NCBI RefSeq assembly: GCF_041260155.1
Contig: NC_091939.1
Location: forward strand, 43,496,698-43,560,697
DNA: 64,000 bases
Direction: 5' to 3'
DNA from: Ptychodera flava
Lineage: Eukaryota; Hemichordata; Enteropneusta; Ptychoderidae
Under the pieces are notes generated by a model. That model ran no database searches, was not told the DNA's origin, and saw nothing but the letters and a program-made list of their open reading frames with translations. Both the position numbers and the translations under genes were made by a program. The number at the start of each line of letters is the position of its first letter. The first letter of the stretch is position 1. Below are positions 45,750-56,382 of the stretch, one piece after another.

Positions 45750-46671
45750 TCAGAATAAGAAACCCACCAGACACACAAAGTGTACCTTAACTAATTACCA
45801 TGCAAGCAGTCCCATGGAGTGAGTCCATTTGGATTTCTTGGGACCATTACCGAAGACAGACAAAGGAAATGAATATATTTTAGTCATGGTAGATCAGTTT
45901 ACAAAGTGGGTAGAATGTGTACCACTTCCATCACAAACTGCCGAAGTTACCGCGCAGGCAGCAGTAAATGAGTTCTTTTCTCGTTTTGGCTACCCTTTTC
46001 AGATATTTACTGACCACGGTAGGAACTTTGAGAGTAACTTGTTTACTGCAATTTGTGAAGTACTCAAAATACACAAAGCAAGAACAACACCGTATAGACC
46101 TTCTGCGAACGGCCAAGTGGAACGTTATAACCGGACCCTAATGGATGCCATTAGGTGTTTTATTGGTAATACGCAGAATAAATGGGACAAATATTTACAT
46201 CAAATAGCAGGCGCATTAAGGTCATCCGTAAATCGTCAAACTGGGTTCACACCCAATAAATTGATGTTAGGACGGGAGGTAAATCATCCTGCAGATTTAA
46301 TGTTTGGCAATTTACCTAATAACAGATGTCGACAAGAAGACACTTATGTAGCAGAATTAGAAAATGCCATTAAATTTGCACATGTGGTTGCTCGTGAAAC
46401 TCTAAAAACGAGCCAGAAAAGAATGAAAAGAGACTATGATCTTAAAGCTAATATCCATACATATCACGTTGGTGACTGTGTATATGTACCGGTATTGGAC
46501 ACAGCTACAAAGCCTGGAAAATGTAGAAAACTATCAAAACCATGGAAAGGTCCAGGAGTACTAATAGAAAAAAGAACACCATTTATATTTAGGGTTAAAT
46601 TACCCAGAATGATTATTACATTGAACCATGATAGGTTAACCCTATGTAAGTATAGGTTATCGCACGAGTAA
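45690..46671 (+). pseudogene. Gypsy integrase
   Basis: The zinc-motif remainder (YWYGVSQDVRRFVTTCDQNK) is out of frame before 45,780. The core then reads VHLDFLGPLPKTDKGNEYIL (first Asp), IFTDHGRNFESNLF (second Asp) and SANGQVERYNRTLMDA (Glu), so the DDE triad is visible. The C-terminal region has HVGDCVYVPV and KLSKPWKGPGVLIEKRTPFI, the usual integrase C-terminal barrel, ending at TAA 46671. A TGA replaces the Trp expected before VHLDF. It would join element cDNA to host DNA. Confidence 0.85.
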
Positions 46672-47065
46672 CGGTGCGTTATGAGTTGTGATAACCGACT
46701 TATACCACGACAAACACACAAATTTGGCCAGAATTGACGGTTGCCTTTGCCATCATTTTGAATGTCACTTGAATGGCGACCGTTCATTTACATGTGAATT
46801 AGAACCAAGTACTGAACAGAGCACCTGTGTGGAAGGGAATTGTTTTCTGATTGGTTCTTTTATACAGGCTTCCTTTTGATTTTTTTTCTAATCGTCCCTT
46901 GCAAGCGCAGGTGCTGAATGGGCTACTTTTATTGGCTTATTTGAGTTTCATATGCTAAGAGATTCATGTGATTGGCTCAAATCAATTAATTGTTCATGAA
47001 GTTCTCACCACGTGCACTGCCCTCGCCAAAGTTCTTTGTTTCTACTTGGCTCCTAGAGTGTAGAC
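46672..47065. other. No gene seen; possible Gypsy 3' end
   Basis: It lies between the integrase stop and the next frame. It has no clear polypurine tract or repeat that I can match. Confidence 0.3.
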
Positions 47066-47705
47066 ATGGACGCTGCTCAATATTCCGATATTTCCGACTA
47101 TGACAGCGATATTGAACGTTTTGTGTCACAATATGATAAAGCAGATACCAAACCAACGAGGAAATAGCGGAGGACGCAGCATTCACCCTCACAAAAACAC
47201 AAGAGCGATCACGTTTTGCGGCTCCAGTCGGCACGGAAGATGTTGCTAAAATTCAATGTTCACATGTACCGGAGAACACGAGGAGAGCAACCATCTGGGA
47301 TGTTACAGTCTGTGTTCGGATGAGGAATGAACGTATCAGTAAATCAGGCGGAGGAAGTAGTGAAGTGTTCACTTTTGTACCTGCACTATCGTATGATATA
47401 GGAGCGAGGGAACTCAATTCTGGCTTTGTCGTTTCGTGGTTGAAGTTCGTCGAGTGGATGGGACAGAATATCCTTCGAAAAGTTTGAGAGCTTTGTATCG
47501 TAGCATTCAGCGGTATTTGCGTGACGAATGTCGTCGCCGAGACTTGAATTTTATTAACACCAATACGCACATTTTTCCGGATTTCCACTATACAATTGAC
47601 GGAATTATGAAAAACATTGATAGACGTGGTATCGGGGTTTACAAAAAACAAGCACAGCCGTTCACACGAGAAGGAGAATGTAAGTTGTTGGAGAAAGTTT
47701 TCTAG
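47066..47705 (+). pseudogene. Crypton-like / DUF3504-type protein, broken
   Basis: ATG at 47066 opens MDAAQYSDISDYDSDIERFV. The frame shifts near 47,155 to NEEIAEDAAFTLTKTQERSR and NTRRATIWDVTVCVRMRNER, and again near 47,430 to FVVEVRRVDGTEYPSKSLRA, LYRSIQRYLRDECRRRDLNF and KKQAQPFTREGECKLLEKVF. The 'T.RAT.W....', 'G.EYP.KSL......I.RYL' and 'KKQA...T..E...L.EK' blocks are those of the DUF3504/Crypton tyrosine-recombinase-derived family (ZMYM, QRICH1, KCTD1 relatives). The catalytic C-terminal half is absent. Confidence 0.6.
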
Positions 47706-47912
47706 TCAATTCTGCCAAGTTGTGCTGTATATTTCTACGAGTATAAAGAAATCTACAAGTTGTTCACATTGAACATTGGTCGAAAAAGATGAATTTCCAT
47801 TTTAGTCAGTGTTTGTCAATTATATGCCTTTCAAAATTACATGGCTTTTTGTGTTCATTGTATATGCGTATGAATGGTTGGAATCCTGAATTTTCAGGTG
47901 GTTTCTACTTGT

Positions 47913-48061
47913 ATGCAGATTTTGTTATCAGCCACCCTTTCTTTCATATGTTGATAAGTTATCACCACTCTTTTTTTGATATGTTAATTATATCTATTCA
48001 TAAAAGTGTGGTGATATCTTATCAACAAATGAAAAAGTGTGGCCGATAATATAATCTGCAT
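47913..48061. repeat. Foldback structure, ~60-bp arms, ~26-bp loop
   Basis: The left arm starts ATGCAGATTTTGTTATCAGC (47913) and includes GTTGATAAGTTATCACCAC. The right arm (48002-48061) is its complement: GTGGTGATATCTTATCAAC through GATAATATAATCTGCAT, with scattered mismatches. It could be a small foldback transposon. Confidence 0.75.
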
Positions 48062-48097
48062 AAATACAATAGAAAACGTGTGAGTTTATGAGAATAA

Positions 48098-48388
48098 ATG
48101 CACTGCAAGAACAATAGGTCACATGACCTAGAGTGGTATAAACAAGAGAAATTACCATCATGGATAATTAAATACAAGTCAAACCTTGAGAAAAACAATG
48201 ACAATACTAATCAACCAAGGGAACAAGCATCGGACGGATTATATTGTATTTGTAGGAGGCCAGATGATGGCAAACTAATGATACAGTGTGATTCTTGTTA
48301 TGAGTGGTATCATGGTGTTTGTGTAGGAGTAACTTCACAGAATGTCACAAATATCGACAAATATACATGCCCCATGTGTGCACTATAA
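48098..48388 (+). CDS. PHD-finger protein fragment (PHD 1)
   Basis: The open frame ends in a C4HC3 PHD finger: YCICRRPDDGKLMIQCDSCY, EWYHGVCVGV, YTCPMCAL, then TAA (48386-48388). All eight ligands (C-x-C, C-x2-C, H-x2-C, C-x2-C) and the aromatic W before H are present. PHD fingers read histone H3 tails. The upstream part (EWYKQEKLPSWIIKYKSNLE, acidic/Asn-rich) has no domain. No clear acceptor was found, so the 5' end is arbitrary. It lies inside the long intron of the minus-strand nuclease gene and may be part of a mobile element or an independent small gene. Confidence 0.7.
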   Translation: MHCKNNRSHDLEWYKQEKLPSWIIKYKSNLEKNNDNTNQPREQASDGLYCICRRPDDGKLMIQCDSCYEWYHGVCVGVTSQNVTNIDKYTCPMCAL

Positions 48389-48596
48389 TTAAGAGAAATA
48401 TACAATATACATGCATAATGTCTAGTCAGGGTTACTGTATATTATATATATATAAAATAAACTTTCTATATTTATTTTTCCAGACAGTCTACCAAACCAT
48501 TGATATCGGATCAGGTGGGACCTCTCCCGAAGATTACGGGAAATCAGAATATAGTCTTTCCAGAGCTATTATTTCGGTATTTAATTTACCCACGTT

Positions 48597-50952
48597 ATGG
48601 CTGAAAGACAGCAGACGAAAACCCTCGGCTTACGCGATCCTAAGAGATGGCAACGTGTAATCGACCATATTGAAGGAAAGATAGCTAGAGGACATCTGAT
48701 TCCAGCCCGTGAATTGATGTCAGAGCTTGGTTTCTGCATGGGGTTGGAGGCGGATGTCATACAAGATCTCGTGGTAAGACAGTACAGGATCGCAGTGGAC
48801 AAGGGAAACTGGGGGTGGGTGGCTGAAGCTCACAAATGTGAATTCTGCTGTTCTGTAGGATGGATGAGGGAGAATATCCCTCATAAAAATCCTAAAATGA
48901 ACCAACCAAGAGTATGACCAGTGTACCATCATGACCTGAATGAGAGGGGAATGGTGCAAGATTACAGGTTAAACTTCCAGACAGGCTTGTGATCACCCGT
49001 TTTAATGCGGCAACTGGAGAGGAGATTTCCACACCAACTCCTGCGGACAACGCAGAAATTCCGGTGGATAGTCACCATCAAGGAAATACACCCTTAGTTG
49101 AAGTGGATATAAGCAACGTTAGCTTGGGACAACCTCGTAGACACGAGGAGACCAAGGAGTGTAAATCCATTTCAGCTGGGGCATCAACTAGCAATCAAGG
49201 CAGTCAACAGACAGGTTCACTTTCTGCAACAACAAGAAGCTTGAGCAGGCCCTCAAGCAGCAAGTATAGCAAGGGGAAACGACCATACCATATGGTTGGG
49301 AAAGAAGGAAAGACACGGGAAAACTTCCAGGTTACATCAACCTTTTCCGTAGTATCCGGAGGAGAGTTTGATGTGTCCAGGAAAGTTTACCGTTCCAGTC
49401 AAACGCCAGTGGAGAGGGGTCAACTAACATCTCAGCCCACTTCAGCTGACCTTGGTGAGAAAAAAACCAGGACTGGGACAGACGTAGACAAGAAGAAAAA
49501 CAAGCAGAAGCAGTGTAAGTGTCCTGTTGGAGACTTGTCTCATGAAGACTTCGAAACTGAAGCATCATGTCTTATACACCCATGTCTCACCAGCATTATG
49601 GGAGATGAAGTATCGTCTTGAACATCCTGATACCTATAGTATGGGCATGGCTTTGGACCAGTTAGCCGAGTGGATTCTTGGGGCTGGGTCAACAAAGGAA
49701 ATGTTATGGAAATCCTTCATCGCAGATCACGATGAGGTACAGAAAATTCCATCAACTTCAGAACTGTCAACCGAGTACCAGAGACTGATGAAGCATCTGT
49801 GTCTTTTCAATGGTTGGAAGGTTCTGGAGAAATTTACTCTCAAGCCACCTAATTCACCGGCTGTAATTATCCATTGGAGGATCATATCCCTTTTACTTAA
49901 CAAGGTCTCGCAAGATCAAAGAAGCCAGTTCCGGAAATTGTTAGATTCTCCTCTGGATGAGGAAACAACAACAACCATGACGTCTAAGGGAGATTTGGTA
50001 GAGGTAGAAGACCCGGTACAGCCTAATAGTAAGGACACCAGTAAACCATCAGAAAGTCATTATTCAAGTGGTACAATCCAAGTCTCAAAGAATCAAGTGG
50101 AGGCAGAGATACCGGAAACTGAAGTTTTATCAGAGGCATGGGACTCTCACTTCCATCTTGACCGTACAAGTAGATGCTTGTTTGGGAAAGGATGGAGAGT
50201 GTCATTAGAGGAACTATTAAGAGCTCCGGATTTACCCATACCGAAACATCCAGTGAAATCAAGCCATGGAATTGAGGTTTATAGTGAGCCGGACCAGTAT
50301 CCAGCTGACCTCAACAGGAGTGAGGACTGGAAGGTGGCATAATTGGGAGTACACCCAAAAGTTATCCAGCGGTTGACTGGAGAGAGATTACAAAGGCTAG
50401 GAGAATTGGTCCTATTACCCCAAGTAGTTGCTCTTGGAGAAATCGGGCTAGATAGGATGACACCTCCTAGTAGCTGGAAGAAGCAAGAGGAGACTCTCGT
50501 GGGTTCTGGAGTTGGGATTGCCAAGAAAGCCCATCATCATGCACATACGTGGCACCCAAGAAGATAAGTACGGTATTGATGTCAGTAATTGCGCCATGAT
50601 GTTAATGTTGCAGTGTTGCTCACCTTTGCAACGTATTCATCTACATTGTTTCCCTGGCAATCGTTGGCTCATACATCGATGGATGAAGGCATTCTCTAAT
50701 ATCTACTTCGGTTTCACGGGGCTAGTCGTGAAATTTGACAATGAACAGAGAAGAGCTTTACAGGAAGTCCCAGCCGACAGATTACTGATTGAGACAGACT
50801 CTCCCTACTTCCCGTTGACACCGGAAGTGGACGTCAACACTCCTCGTTATATTGGAGATGTTGCAGCAGCAGTGGCAGAAGTAAGAGGAGTGTCTACTCA
50901 AGAATTACTGGACATCACTGTAGCTAACACCAGGAGCTTATACCAGATATAA
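48597..50952 (+). pseudogene. TATDN2-like TatD-family metal-dependent nuclease, broken
   Basis: An N-terminal block (48597-48917, DPKRWQRVIDHIEGKIARGH) is followed, in other frames, by a Ser/Thr-rich linker with a CKCPVGDLSHEDF motif, then by 49527-50340. The TatD domain contains EAWDSHFHLDRTS (H-x-H), an in-frame TAA (50340-50342) just before LGVHPKV, VVALGEIGLD (metal-binding Glu), IIMHIRG, then RIHLHCFPGN and LLIETDSPYFP (Asp). A frameshift lies near 50,505. The domain order and HxH..E..H..H..D set match TatD-type deoxyribonucleases, nearest in style to TATDN2. At least three lesions make it non-functional. Confidence 0.75.
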
Positions 50953-51164
50953 GGCCGTACTCAGTCTTCACCGTCAATTCGGTGAACAGTCTAATTGTTC
51001 TTTTTAGGGAAAATCTGATTCCGTCTACTCGGAAACAGATAATCCCATAATCTTCGGGCCGTATTCTGTCTTCACCGCTGATACAGTGAATAATCCAATT
51101 TTTATGATTAGGAAATATCTGATTCCGTTTACTCTGAAATAGATTTTCCTATAATCTTCCTCAG
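50953..51164. repeat. Two ~106-bp tandem units with internal hairpins
   Basis: Units start GGCCGTACTCAGTCTTCACC (50953) and GGCCGTATTCTGTCTTCACC (51058). In each, ATCTGATTCCGTCTACTCGG pairs with its own right half (TTCCG.....CGGAA and ATCTG.....CAGAT in unit 1), and TTCACCG...CGGTGAA forms a second hairpin in unit 1. They follow directly on the TatD pseudogene stop. Confidence 0.7.
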
Positions 51165-51334
51165 GAACTGACTAAAGTCTATTACATTTGGTCACTATGA
51201 AATAATTAAAGGACGACTACCAGTGTCCAAAGTCTAGCTACGTTCGATTGATTAGTACCATGACGATCAGCAAAAATAGAATGGAGAAGAGTGTTGTGGA
51301 ACGAGGCTATTGCGTCATGGTGCTGACTACACCT

Positions 51335-51511
51335 CCTCGACTCCCGAAGCTTCCCGAAGATCTATGAGGATGACGTTACATCCGGGACTCTTTTCCCATG
51401 TGGTCTTTTGTCTTACTTCTGTTCTGAACTTCGAGCTAACTATACGCATCATACGTACGATCCGCGTACTGACAGAATCTACAAGTCCAAGCGACTCTAC
51501 AATTATCACTG
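51335..51511 (+). CDS. Candidate exon, unknown
   Basis: An open frame reads SRSFPKIYEDDVTSGTLFPC, ELRANYTHHTYDPRTDRIYK and SKRLYNYHW, then a consensus donor GTAAGT at 51512. The composition is protein-like. Its upstream boundary is uncertain. It could be the end of the TatD-containing element or a separate exon. No family is recognised. Confidence 0.35.
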
Positions 51512-51512
51512 G

Positions 51513-54182
51513 TAAGTGTATCCTTTGGAAACAATCATAGTGTTTGCAGGCACACTATACTATTTTATGCATGCTAACGGATACGACGCAGTGTTTGTTT
51601 CAGCACTTTTACGGTCGTAGCGTACAGACTAAATCTGAGCCCAAGGGAAAATTCCGGCAGATATGCCTCCAAAAATTCAATTGACAGGTCGTTTTCATCT
51701 GTAAAGATAAGAGGTGCAGTTTTGTGGCCCAAGTCTCTCTTTTTGATTAGAAATTGGTGATTTTCGGACGCTGAAAAAATGCACCAACGGTTTTTTGAAA
51801 GCGAGAGGGCGCTCTAGCAATTCAAAAGAAAATCTCGTTAACATATGCAAAAGTACGACCGGGTTTCTCGATTGTATAGGAAAAATGCAAGATTGATGAC
51901 TAAGTTTTATTGGAATATAATTTAATTTAAGCATGTTTTTTTGAAAGCAATATACGTTTTTTAGTGTGCTTCTTGTTGTTGATAATTTTTGGGTATTTTC
52001 TCCTGACCCATGACCTTTTCCTTGGGCCCCGTCAACACAGTTCACAGCTTTAATTGATATTTTGTTTTGCTATACTAATTTGGGTCAAAAAGCATTAACA
52101 GCATGATCTCTTTGGAATAGGTGGTGCATATCATCTGACTACAATGATGCTGGTGCCAGTCATTAATCAATGGTCAATTTGACATTACGAAAAATGGGCT
52201 TTACCTGCCATTACCTGGCCATACTGCATATTACATAGCACCCCTTTGAGAGGGTTCTGCCACTGTGACAACATAGAATAGCCCTTCCATTTGAAATCAC
52301 ACAGAAACTTGATTTTTATGGACAATTTTGAAACATAAGAATATTATTTCGTTAGAGATTTCCTTCATCATTTCCTCCTGAATCGACAGGCAGATTGATC
52401 TTAATTGGCAGTGCTTGTATGACAACCTAAGATGGCTCAGTATGGATTTGGATATAAAGCAAAACAACATGAAAACCTACAAACTGTAAATATACAGAGT
52501 TTGAAGTGGTACTACAGGGTAGTTGAAGTAAGAATTTGGGTCAAATGACACTCATGACAGTGAAACATACTTGTACACTAGATCAGGCCAGAGAGCAACA
52601 CATGGAACTTGAAAAATTATCAGGAATTTTTGAATTCTGGCATATGACTATAATCAAATATAAAAGAAAAAAGATGGGGTCAACATGCTTGATTTTCTAA
52701 ATTTTCACATTCTTGTCATAAACTAATACAAAAGTAAAACTTTGAATAGTAAAGACTAAATGAAAAAATATGTGACTAAATTTGCCATTATTACACCCAA
52801 AAGTTCAGAGATTAAAACATTTATTTGATGGAATATTTTAACCTTCAGTATTGTCAATTTTGAGTAGCATCTAATTCATGTATGTCTTGTACTTTTGAAA
52901 CAAATTTTGGTAGGTCACTGCATGCTGTAAAGTTTTTTTACAATATGGCAATTAGCCAGAATTCACAATTTGCCTACTCTCTCATGATCGTCATTTTGTG
53001 TGCTCTTCAGCAGGAGCAATTGACCTGGCCAGAGTTGGATTAACTCAAGTTGGCTTAGACCAATAAATCCAAAAAGTTCACTGATGCATTTAAAAATGAA
53101 TCAATTTAAGAACTTGCCTTAGGAATATTACTTTACAAACTGCTAATAACAGGTAGTGTTGAACACCTGCGAGTGGAACAGCGCAATGCGTGTTTATTTT
53201 TTCTGCGCATACATCCTTTACAAACATGTGGGCTTGAGTTAGTTTGGGGGGACTTGGAAAAAATTTGATCACATAGAGGGGGGCATTTGAAAATTTTTAG
53301 GGTATTAAGGGGGGATCTGAAAAAATTAGATTTCAATCACAATTCCTCAAGCACCCCCAAATCGTTATTTGTGAACGCAGCCTTATCATACTGGCTTAAT
53401 AATTTGTTTAGTTCTTCCCCTCAAAGGCGACTCAGGTCTTGAAGACAGCTTTCAATGTTTTGTAAAGTAAATCCTCTAGTGAAGTGAGAGAAAACGGTAT
53501 CTCTGTGTTGAATAAACACAACATATTGAACGGGTTTCCATATGGACGATCACTAGTGTTGTTATCCGGCTCGGTCGACCTATTCCCCCATGCTATCCGT
53601 TGGATCAATGTTGAAACATGACATCTGCACAATCGTAACATTACGTTTGTACTGTTTGGATCGAACTTTTGCAGACATACGAAGTAAATGACCGCGTACT
53701 CTTCTCCTCTTCGGCATAGTTAGTGTATCTTGAAATGCCAATACTTCACTTACAGCGATTGCTTCCGCGGCCATTTGTGCGATCACCAGATTTACCTTGA
53801 TATTACCCTCTTCTGACTTTGGGTTTTTTTCCCCTCTGGTGGATTGCACACCACGGGCTTTGTTATAACGTAAAAAGAAGAAGATCGTGGGCATATTCTT
53901 ATCTTATCATTCTGCGCTTGTTGTCACATCCTCATAATATCGTATTTAGGACTACAGGTACCGTGGCAAGGTAGAGACTGAAGATAAGCAACTGCAAAAT
54001 TGCTCATAATTTTAATAATCGCGGAAAATTTGATGTACGAAAGGTACACTGGCTTATTTTTTTGTCATTATTTTTTTTCTATAAAACAGTACATTTAATT
54101 GTTATTCATTCTAAATTATGCTGAAATCCGAAGTATCAACTGTGCCAACAAACTGATCCTGTACAACATTTAGTGGTATTAT
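51513..54182. other. No supported gene; G-rich tandem motif
   Basis: AAGAAAATCTCGTTAACATATGCAAA near 51827 is nearly repeated at 36145, so both lie in a dispersed repeat. At 53246-53335 a ~33-bp G-run unit (GGGGG..CTTGAAAAAATTT) repeats three times. A minus-strand frame at 53580-53894 (MAAEAIAVSEVLAFQDTLTM, PKRRRVRGHLLRM) is basic but has no known domain, and its reality is uncertain. Confidence 0.35.
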
Positions 54183-54725
54183 TAGCTATTATAGACTATA
54201 GTCTATAGAAGCTATTGGGATGGGTATCCGTCCGGCGTCAGTCTGTATGTATGTATGTATGTACGTATGTCCGTTTGTGAGGCGTCCATCCACTCAAATA
54301 TCTTGAGAACCACAGTACTTACTGATTTGATATTTGTTGTGTAGATGAAAAATAGGATTTTGAGAAACTGGGTTTTTTTTGTTTTTTTTTTTGATATTGT
54401 TGAAAATAGACAAATTAATGCCAAAAAAGGTGTTTATGGTAAAAAATCATCTTCTTCATAACCGCTGGTCAGACAGCTTTGTTATTTGGTATACAGGTCC
54501 CCAGGGATAACCCAACTTAGATTGTTCAAATTGTGATGAAATATGCAAATGTGTATTTTTAAGGATTTTTTTGGTCATTTTTGGTCAAAATTTGACTTAC
54601 ATTGTATGTAGTTCTTGTACTGTATAAACCCTATCAATTCACCCAGAAAAAAATAATTAATATGATTTTAAATAATTGAATTAATTGGGAAATCATCAAA
54701 GCCAAAATAATTTTAGTGTGGAACC
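54183..54725 (+). mobile_element. Family D, 5' portion, ending at a splice donor
   Basis: It starts TAGCTATTATAGACTATAGT and follows the 40.34-kb copy for about 540 bp, with a short (TATG)n tract and TCCGTTTGTGAGGCGTCCAT. Homology stops at ATTTTAGTGTGGAA (54723), inside the donor of the nuclease-gene exon at 54730. Confidence 0.75.
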
Positions 54726-54729
54726 TTAC

Positions 54730-54826
54730 ACATGACCCTGTTCTAGTGTCTGCTGCACCTGTTGAGAGTACCCTGATCCCATAACTTTGAAGGGCAGTGT
54801 GTGAATTATTTCCTCTTGTTCATCCT
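54730..54826 (-). CDS. Nuclease gene exon: start of HIRAN-like domain
   Basis: Acceptor ATATCTCAG (54828-54827) leads to DEQEEIIHTLPFKVMGSGYS and QQVQQTLEQGHV, with donor GTAAGG at 54729. F-K-V-x-G-x-x-Y-x-x-x-(V)Q..L..G is the entry strand of HIRAN-type DNA-end-binding domains (HLTF/Rad5 family). The exon leaves in phase 2. Homology to repeat family D stops at about 54723, inside the donor. Confidence 0.65.
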
Positions 54827-55065
54827 CTGAGATATTTTCATGTGAATAATCGCAATCATACCAATCCATAATCCAATGACAGTAGGTCAGAATTCGTAAG
54901 ACAATAGTTGTAAACATAGCCACAAAACAGCACAGAACAGACAGTAAATAATAGACGGTACACAAACAAAGTCATATTCATGAAAGAAAGATATATGGAC
55001 CTCTGGCCAGAAGACCAAGAAGTGAACAATGATTCTGAGGGATCATAGCTTGATTCATCACTTAC

Positions 55066-55384
55066 TGCTTACTGTGAGACTTCCAAAAGAATCAAGGTCA
55101 TAAATGTCTCCTGTGAAGTCCCATTTCCAAAGTAAAACGTACTCATTATTGTCCACCTGAATCTTACAATGTTTGTTGCATGTGATCTGCATATCACTTG
55201 ATAATAGAAGTCTGTGATCTGATGTCTGAATCATGCCATTCCCCAAACCTTGGTACAACTCATTGTTTGCTGTTGAGAACTTGACCCGCGTCAAGTTCAG
55301 TGTAATGACAGGGCATGACGGAATGGTCCACTTTAAACTTTCACCAATTTCTTGTATTGTTGCCACTAATTCTGGGGCTGCAAC
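55066..55384 (-). CDS. Nuclease gene exon: unknown domain between nuclease and HIRAN-like part
   Basis: About 106 codons read VAAPELVATIQEIGESLKWT, FSTANNELYQGLGNGMIQTS and YVLLWKWDFTGDIYDLDSFG. The exon is in phase 0 after the preceding exon and leaves in phase 1 at the second of two adjacent donors (GTAAGT at 55065). I do not recognise a domain. The spacing of hydrophobics and the WKWDF block suggest a small beta-rich fold, possibly nucleic-acid or ubiquitin related, but this is speculation. Confidence 0.65.
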
Positions 55385-55741
55385 CTGAAATGACGAAATT
55401 ATCGTTACAAAGAACCCAAAATACAGCAAAGGCAACAAAAATCACAGAAGTTCCTATGGCAATTTCTGGAAATTACAGCAAGGGGTATACTGTCCTGGAT
55501 AAATTTTGTTGGCATTGATAAAGCTTTTATAATTGAAAATGTACATGTAGTTTTAACTGTCCACGCACACCTAAACATGATTGGGCATGTAGCTGCCATT
55601 CATTTACATGGTTTGCCAGTGTTGAAGGCTGACATTAATGATGCCAACTTCAAAATTTAGTATTTTCCAATGAAAAGTCAATGTTTTGAATGTTGCATTA
55701 TTCTGGGCATGTATTATTTGTACTCCTTTTAAAAATCATAC

Positions 55742-55850
55742 CTTGTTATAGAGGGCTGGTGGTGTGTAGTTATTAATCACTTCCAAGGTAGATGTTGATC
55801 GATTGCCTATGGCCAGGTCAAAAGCCACATCACTGTCTAACATACTGTTA
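55742..55850 (-). CDS. Nuclease gene exon: EXO1-type post-core segment
   Basis: One base completes Leu across the junction, then NSMLDSDVAFDLAIGNRSTS and TLEVINNYTPPALYNK follow, with donor GTATGA. The SD.(A)..(L)AiGN....(L)E.I..Y.P pattern corresponds to the segment after the nuclease core in EXO1 (D.aiAl.ialGN.d...i..Y.P). Confidence 0.8.
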
Positions 55851-55924
55851 CTTGTTAAGGAAGAATAACATAACTAGGTACATTCTGTCGGGGAAGTATA
55901 ATTAACTGGTAATTCATGCATTAC

Positions 55925-56133
55925 AGTGCTTCTAATAAAGGATACTTTCCTGCAAATGGCATGTTGACATGAGATGATCCATCTTCATAATCATTAATTG
56001 GCACTGTCTTCCTTGATTCTATATCAAACACAAGGTGATACTTAAAAGTGTCAACTGCCTTCTTGAAGTTTGATACATACTCCTGTGGGATTTCAATTGA
56101 TCGTCCTAAATAAAGTCCCATCCTACTTACAGC
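55925..56133 (-). CDS. Nuclease gene exon: EXO1-type end of nuclease core
   Basis: Acceptor TTTCAG is followed by AVSRMGLYLGRSIEIPQEYV, SNFKKAVDTFKYHLVFDIES, RKTVPINDY. The IP.eYV..F..A..TF.y.LVFD..(S/R)RK.VP(I/L)N.Y pattern is typical of EXO1. The exon ends in phase 2 at GCACT with donor GTAATG. An (AAAT)n microsatellite sits immediately upstream of the acceptor. Confidence 0.85.
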
Positions 56134-56136
56134 CTG

Positions 56137-56139
56137 AAA

Positions 56140-56182
<43 letters not shown>

Positions 56183-56183
56183 A
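56137..56183. repeat. (AAAT)n microsatellite
   Basis: About 11 AAAT units lie just upstream (minus strand) of the exon at 55925-56133. Confidence 0.95.
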
Positions 56184-56382
56184 GTCCTTACAGTCCATTT
56201 CATCAAATACATATCAAGTGTTAAATGCAGTTTGCCTTATAGTTTGTGGTTCCAAAACACAATGGCAGCCAACCTTATGACAGCCAGTACATATTTACTT
56301 CATGCAGCACTTCAGAACAAATTAACAACAGTTATAGAATTTCATTCAAAGTTCATAATACGCAATTTATTTGTTACTTTAC

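Larger units (their letters stand above)
44993..46671 (+). mobile_element. Ty3/Gypsy-like element, internally deleted (no reverse transcriptase)
   Basis: The element runs from a retropepsin-like segment straight into an integrase, with no reverse transcriptase or RNase H between. It is truncated at its 5' end a few bases from the acceptor of the nuclease-gene intron. I cannot define long terminal repeats. AT-rich sequence after 46671 may contain the 3' end. Confidence 0.8.

Noticed and set aside
53090..53336. Minus-strand frames with internal repetition (SNFFRSPLNT..., KCPPLCDQIFSKSP)
   Set aside because: They come from the ~33-bp G-run tandem repeat. The coding signal is not independent.
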